Assembly: GCA_031216445.1 (NCBI GenBank)
Contig: CM062219.1
Span: 18,783,001 to 18,847,000 of the forward strand
DNA length: 64,000 bases
Source: Lateolabrax maculatus
Taxonomy: Eukaryota; Chordata; Actinopteri; Acropomatiformes; Lateolabracidae
Reading direction: 5' to 3'
Positions 60,224-64,000 of the stretch are shown in pieces. The translations under genes and the position numbers were made by a program. Within the stretch, counting starts at the first letter, position 1. Each line of letters begins with the position of its first letter. The notes beneath the pieces are model-generated. The model searched no databases. It had not been told where the DNA came from and worked only from the letters and a program-made list of their open reading frames with translations.

Positions 60224-63200
60224 AAAACAACAAAAAATAAGAAAAAATAACGCACACCAACACACCGAGGCGACCGTCTGCGGCACCATCCTGGGTGACA
60301 AGCATTACTTCTATGGAGCATTACAGCATAATAGGCGCCGGGCTGTCAACTCAAATTATGTTTTGGTAATGAAGCTGCTGTTATGAATATGAATGAAAAT
60401 CTCCAATAATACCATCATTTTATTATGTAATCACGACATAAGTCAAACTACAATCAACCGATTAATTTAAAGTTGCATTCATTAAATCAAAAAAATAAAA
60501 ATTAAATAAAACAATAAAACATTTACAAAGTAAATCCATCTTCAGCTGATTCTGTGAGCTAAATAAGTCTGTCATGCTCTCTCTCCCACACTGGAAAAGC
60601 ACAGTCTATGCTGAGTCACTTCAAAGACACAGCTCATCATGTGCGTCAGATGTTTCTTTGAGGCCCTGGTACCGTCCCTCAGGTGATGAAAACCTTGTTC
60701 CAACTGCCTTTGCCACACAACTACTCAATAGTCTGTCCCAGGTTTCTCCTAATACAAGAAATGCCAAGACGCTGTCAGGAAATACTGCATGTAAATAACG
60801 AAATAGATAAGTACGGGCTTCTAACAGGACAGAGCTAATGTCGCAGTATGTCCCTGTTGAAGAGACATGCACTCGACGCAGAATTTCTTAAATGTTCTTG
60901 TTTTTCCGCAGTCAAAGTGTCACGGGAAGTAGCAGGTTAGCAGGGGTAGGACCCAACGCAGAGAGGAGAGAAGAGGAGACCAGGTATGGTGCGAAGAGTT
61001 TATTCCAAACAAAAAAAAAGGTGCGTCAAAAACTTACAGTGGTGAGGTCAACAGAAAATCCAGAACGACAAAAAGGTAAGTGGAAGGTAAGGGGATGGTT
61101 CACAAGTGTTTGGAGTTTGGAGCCGCCATCTTTCGTGCTTTAAAGGCCTAAATCTAAGCACACGTGCAGCCACGCAGGAAGTGAACATCGGCCTCTCGTG
61201 TCGGAGTCCTGAGCTTTCTACACCCAGCCAGCGGTGCGGACTGTGGTCAGCCTTGTTTGGTGAATCTGAGTTTACAGTTAACTTGACAAAATACAATTGC
61301 AGCTTGACTTAAACATCAGTGACTTCACTTCGACTTCAGCCATTTTGACTTGGAATGACTTGATATCCCCCTCACACCGAAAATTTAAAAACGACCTCTG
61401 TACCCAAACCATCCACCTCCGACCTCCCAGACTTTCTTTAGGTCATAGTTTATGAATTAGAAAACACATTGATGTGAAAATTGATTCACTGTGAGAAGAG
61501 GGGGATAGCCATTTATTAAGGCTTTAAAGGTAAAATAACTTTAAAATCCAATTCAATGTTACGTATTCCATGTCTGAAAAGGGATTAAGACTCCCAGCAC
61601 AAATAAATGGTTATGAGAGACTGGTAATTAGATTTGACACAAGTATTAAATATAGAAATTTGATTTGGATTAATTTTAACTTTTAATTAGTTTATGTCTT
61701 CTAAAATGTATTAAAACAGCTACAATTCCTTCACTGTTTATCTGATAAGGGTGTTAACACCATTGAATTAAAGTTGACAGACAACTCTTTAACCTCATAG
61801 TCACTGTTTTGTTTCAAAGTCAATGTGCTGGAGTACAGAGACTAAACAATAGAAAACACAGAAATACTTTCTGTTTAAATAAAGCTCTTCACACCATATC
61901 TCAAATACATGAAGCTGTTTGCATGTCTGAACGTGTAAAAGTGTGTGACTGTACATGCACATTTCTATGCCCACGTGCATGTATGTGTATGTGTACATGG
62001 GCAAGTAAGCATATATTTTGTAACCCTGTACATGTGTTAACATGTGATTACATGTTTGCACTCGTGTGTTTCAGCTTTAATTTGAAACGAGTTTGGAGGA
62101 GGCTCCTCTCCATCTGGACTGATACTAACGTGGCTCTCCAAGACTCCGGCCCTCATCGGACCAACCCTACTGCACGGTAATTACAGGCCGCTAGGCAGAG
62201 GAGGCTGGCACTTTCCCAGTCAGCGAGCCCAGCCAAGAGGCCCGGTTTCTGGGGGAGGAAGTGCCCTTACATGGGCACTCCTCTGGATGTGCGGCCTGAA
62301 GCCCGCCTCTGTGGTTCACTGGAACTGCTGACCTACAATAACCTTACTCTGTGAACACCAACATCCAAAGTTGTCTGTTGCTATTTTCGTGTGTTTTCCC
62401 TGTGCTCACTTGTCACTTTGCACACAATCTGCCGTATGACTGACCCTTCCTGTGCTATCAGCATCTGTGATACAAATCAAGGATAAACGTCCAGGAATCT
62501 CAGAAAAAAAAAAAGAAACAAAATGCTCTGTATAATTTCTGATTTTGGCTGGTTGTCATCAGACTTTTTACTTCATGATCTGTCGTTGAAACCTGGCACA
62601 CTGAACATTTTGTGCGATCTGACAGTAGACAGGCTAGAGCTCACCATCTTTAAAGTGCATGCAAAATGGCCAAGAGAGATTTCCAGATTTCTGTTAGTAG
62701 TTTTTTTATTTTATATTACAACATGGTTCAAAGAACTATTCGGACTTGCTGCCTGTATGTAAGTTAAAATGGTAACGTGCGCAATGTTACATGCTAAATG
62801 CAAGTTAAAATGCTACTAATAGCATGTTATCAAGAGTGAGAACATACATACGTTAAGTAACACCTTAAACAAGGCTTTATGGGTGTTAACATCTCGCTGG
62901 GTTGTGCACCAGAAGGGAAGACTCCACAATCCATCACACTGAGCTAAAAGTTAGATGTTTTCCCATCAAACTTCCATAATGTCAAACCTGGCAGCAGGAC
63001 AGGTTTTCCAACCTTGCATGTGTGAACGTAAACAAATTAAATACTAACCAAAAAAGTCAACGTTTACGCTCCGATTCGAAACCAAGACGATCAACAGTAT
63101 GTGGAGAAGGAGGGATGAAGGGAAAAGAGGGGGCAACAGAAACAAAGAGCAGACAGTGGCCGGTCTATTTCCACCACGTTTCCCATGTTTTTGCCTGCAC

Positions 63201-64000
63201 AGATGATGAGGTGTTTTCCATGAACTGGGGACTTGCTCCATGTTGAAGTCCTCACCTTTGTTTATGTGAGTGGGCAGGTCAGATCCTCTGTGTCGTCAGC
63301 AGAGGTTTGTCTCAGACTTGGGGGAAGAACACTTTGTTATTTTTGTAACATCACAGGTAATGACGTGATGTTGAATTCATCACTGTGTGAGTAAATGCAC
63401 TGAAGTCTGCTGCTAAAATGACTTCCGCAGACAAGTCTATTTTAAGATATGCAGGTCATTTTGTGGAAGTAGGTGTGAATCTTTGTAGGCAGCAAAACAA
63501 GAGTTTGAACAAAGTGGAGAGCGGAAAAGAGAGGGCAGTAATAACAATAACATTCAGAAATCAACCACCTTCCCTCATAAATAAAAAGAGCCATTAAAGA
63601 AAATTGTTATTTTTTATGTTTTTTTAATTTCTGTCGCTCAGGAACACATGACAGCAGCAGTATAATGGTGGTTAAAACTGCCAAAAACAGGAAAAAATGG
63701 CTCACATTTAGTCAAATTTACTTAATTATTTCATCATTTGACCACAACTTCCTCAAAACCTTGGGGTGACATCATCAATGTTTGATGTAATGTAATGTTC
63801 AGCAGCCCTGCAGCAGTGGTTCAGCTTCCAGCAAGCTGCATTGCTGACAACGTTTAAACTATTGATAGATTTCGCCCTATGTCAAAATGTTAACAGCTAA
63901 AAAAGATTGTGTTTGTGTTTAATAACTGTTTACGTTTGTAAAACTGCAGCTTGGAACACAAATATGTCAAATATCTCTGTAAACAAAGAAACTTCCCAAA
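60224..64000. other. Gene-free end of window
   Basis: No supported gene. 60909-61020 ('GGTAGGACCCAACGCAGAG' to an A-rich tract) resembles the end of a dispersed retroelement. 62100-62340 is a GC-richer patch without a convincing ORF. Confidence 0.35.

Noticed and set aside
1..64000. CRISPR arrays, bacterial operons, ribosome binding sites, tRNA or rRNA genes
   Set aside because: The DNA is vertebrate nuclear. The only tRNA-like sequence is the SINE relic at 39508-39612.

Overview
The window looks like nuclear DNA of a teleost fish, probably a percomorph. The reasons are AT-rich intergenic DNA, many CA/TG microsatellites, dispersed repeats typical of fish (a Tc1/mariner-type MITE, a tRNA-derived SINE, LINE scraps), short spliced exons, and one unmistakable gene, osteopontin (spp1). 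All gene models come from reading splice sites and frames by eye; no alignment was run.

Layout. (1) 0.1-7.4 kb, plus strand: the 5' part of a membrane- or secreted-mucin gene. A signal-peptide exon at about 292-322 joins in phase 1 to a large Thr/Ser-rich exon at 6437-7357 that carries a 369-bp tandem duplication. The tail of that exon resembles the juxtamembrane segment of PARM1. Its promoter plus first exon is duplicated at 4.24-4.44 kb, where the frame is wrong. No transmembrane exon was found. (2) 7.4-18.9 kb: no convincing gene; old transposon pieces and one unrecognised 162-codon ORF. (3) 18.97-22.5 kb, plus strand: an acidic secretory calcium-binding phosphoprotein (SCPP) gene, most likely scpp1. 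It has a non-coding exon 1, a signal-peptide exon, and a long final exon with four SESSE repeats, a Thr-rich mucin-like part and a C-terminal RGD. (4) 22.5-27.4 kb: intergenic. (5) 27.4-34.4 kb, minus strand: a complete spp1 gene with eight exons (one non-coding), 367 codons, all coding introns in phase 0, a poly-Asp tract and an RGD motif, with TATA and CCAAT boxes upstream. scpp1 and spp1 therefore converge tail to tail. (6) 34.5-64 kb: about 29 kb without a supported gene, holding microsatellites, two G-rich tracts, a perfect 17-bp hairpin, a 216-bp nearly identical direct repeat and several degraded mobile elements.

Biology. The two SCPP genes are members of the family that vertebrates use for bone, tooth and otolith mineral. 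Both encode secreted, disordered, highly phosphorylatable acidic proteins with an integrin-type RGD. The neighbouring mucin gene is not an SCPP by its intron phases. The points most worth following are the duplicated promoter/first exon of the mucin gene, the independent C-terminal RGD of scpp1, and the recent 216-bp duplication near 58-60 kb.
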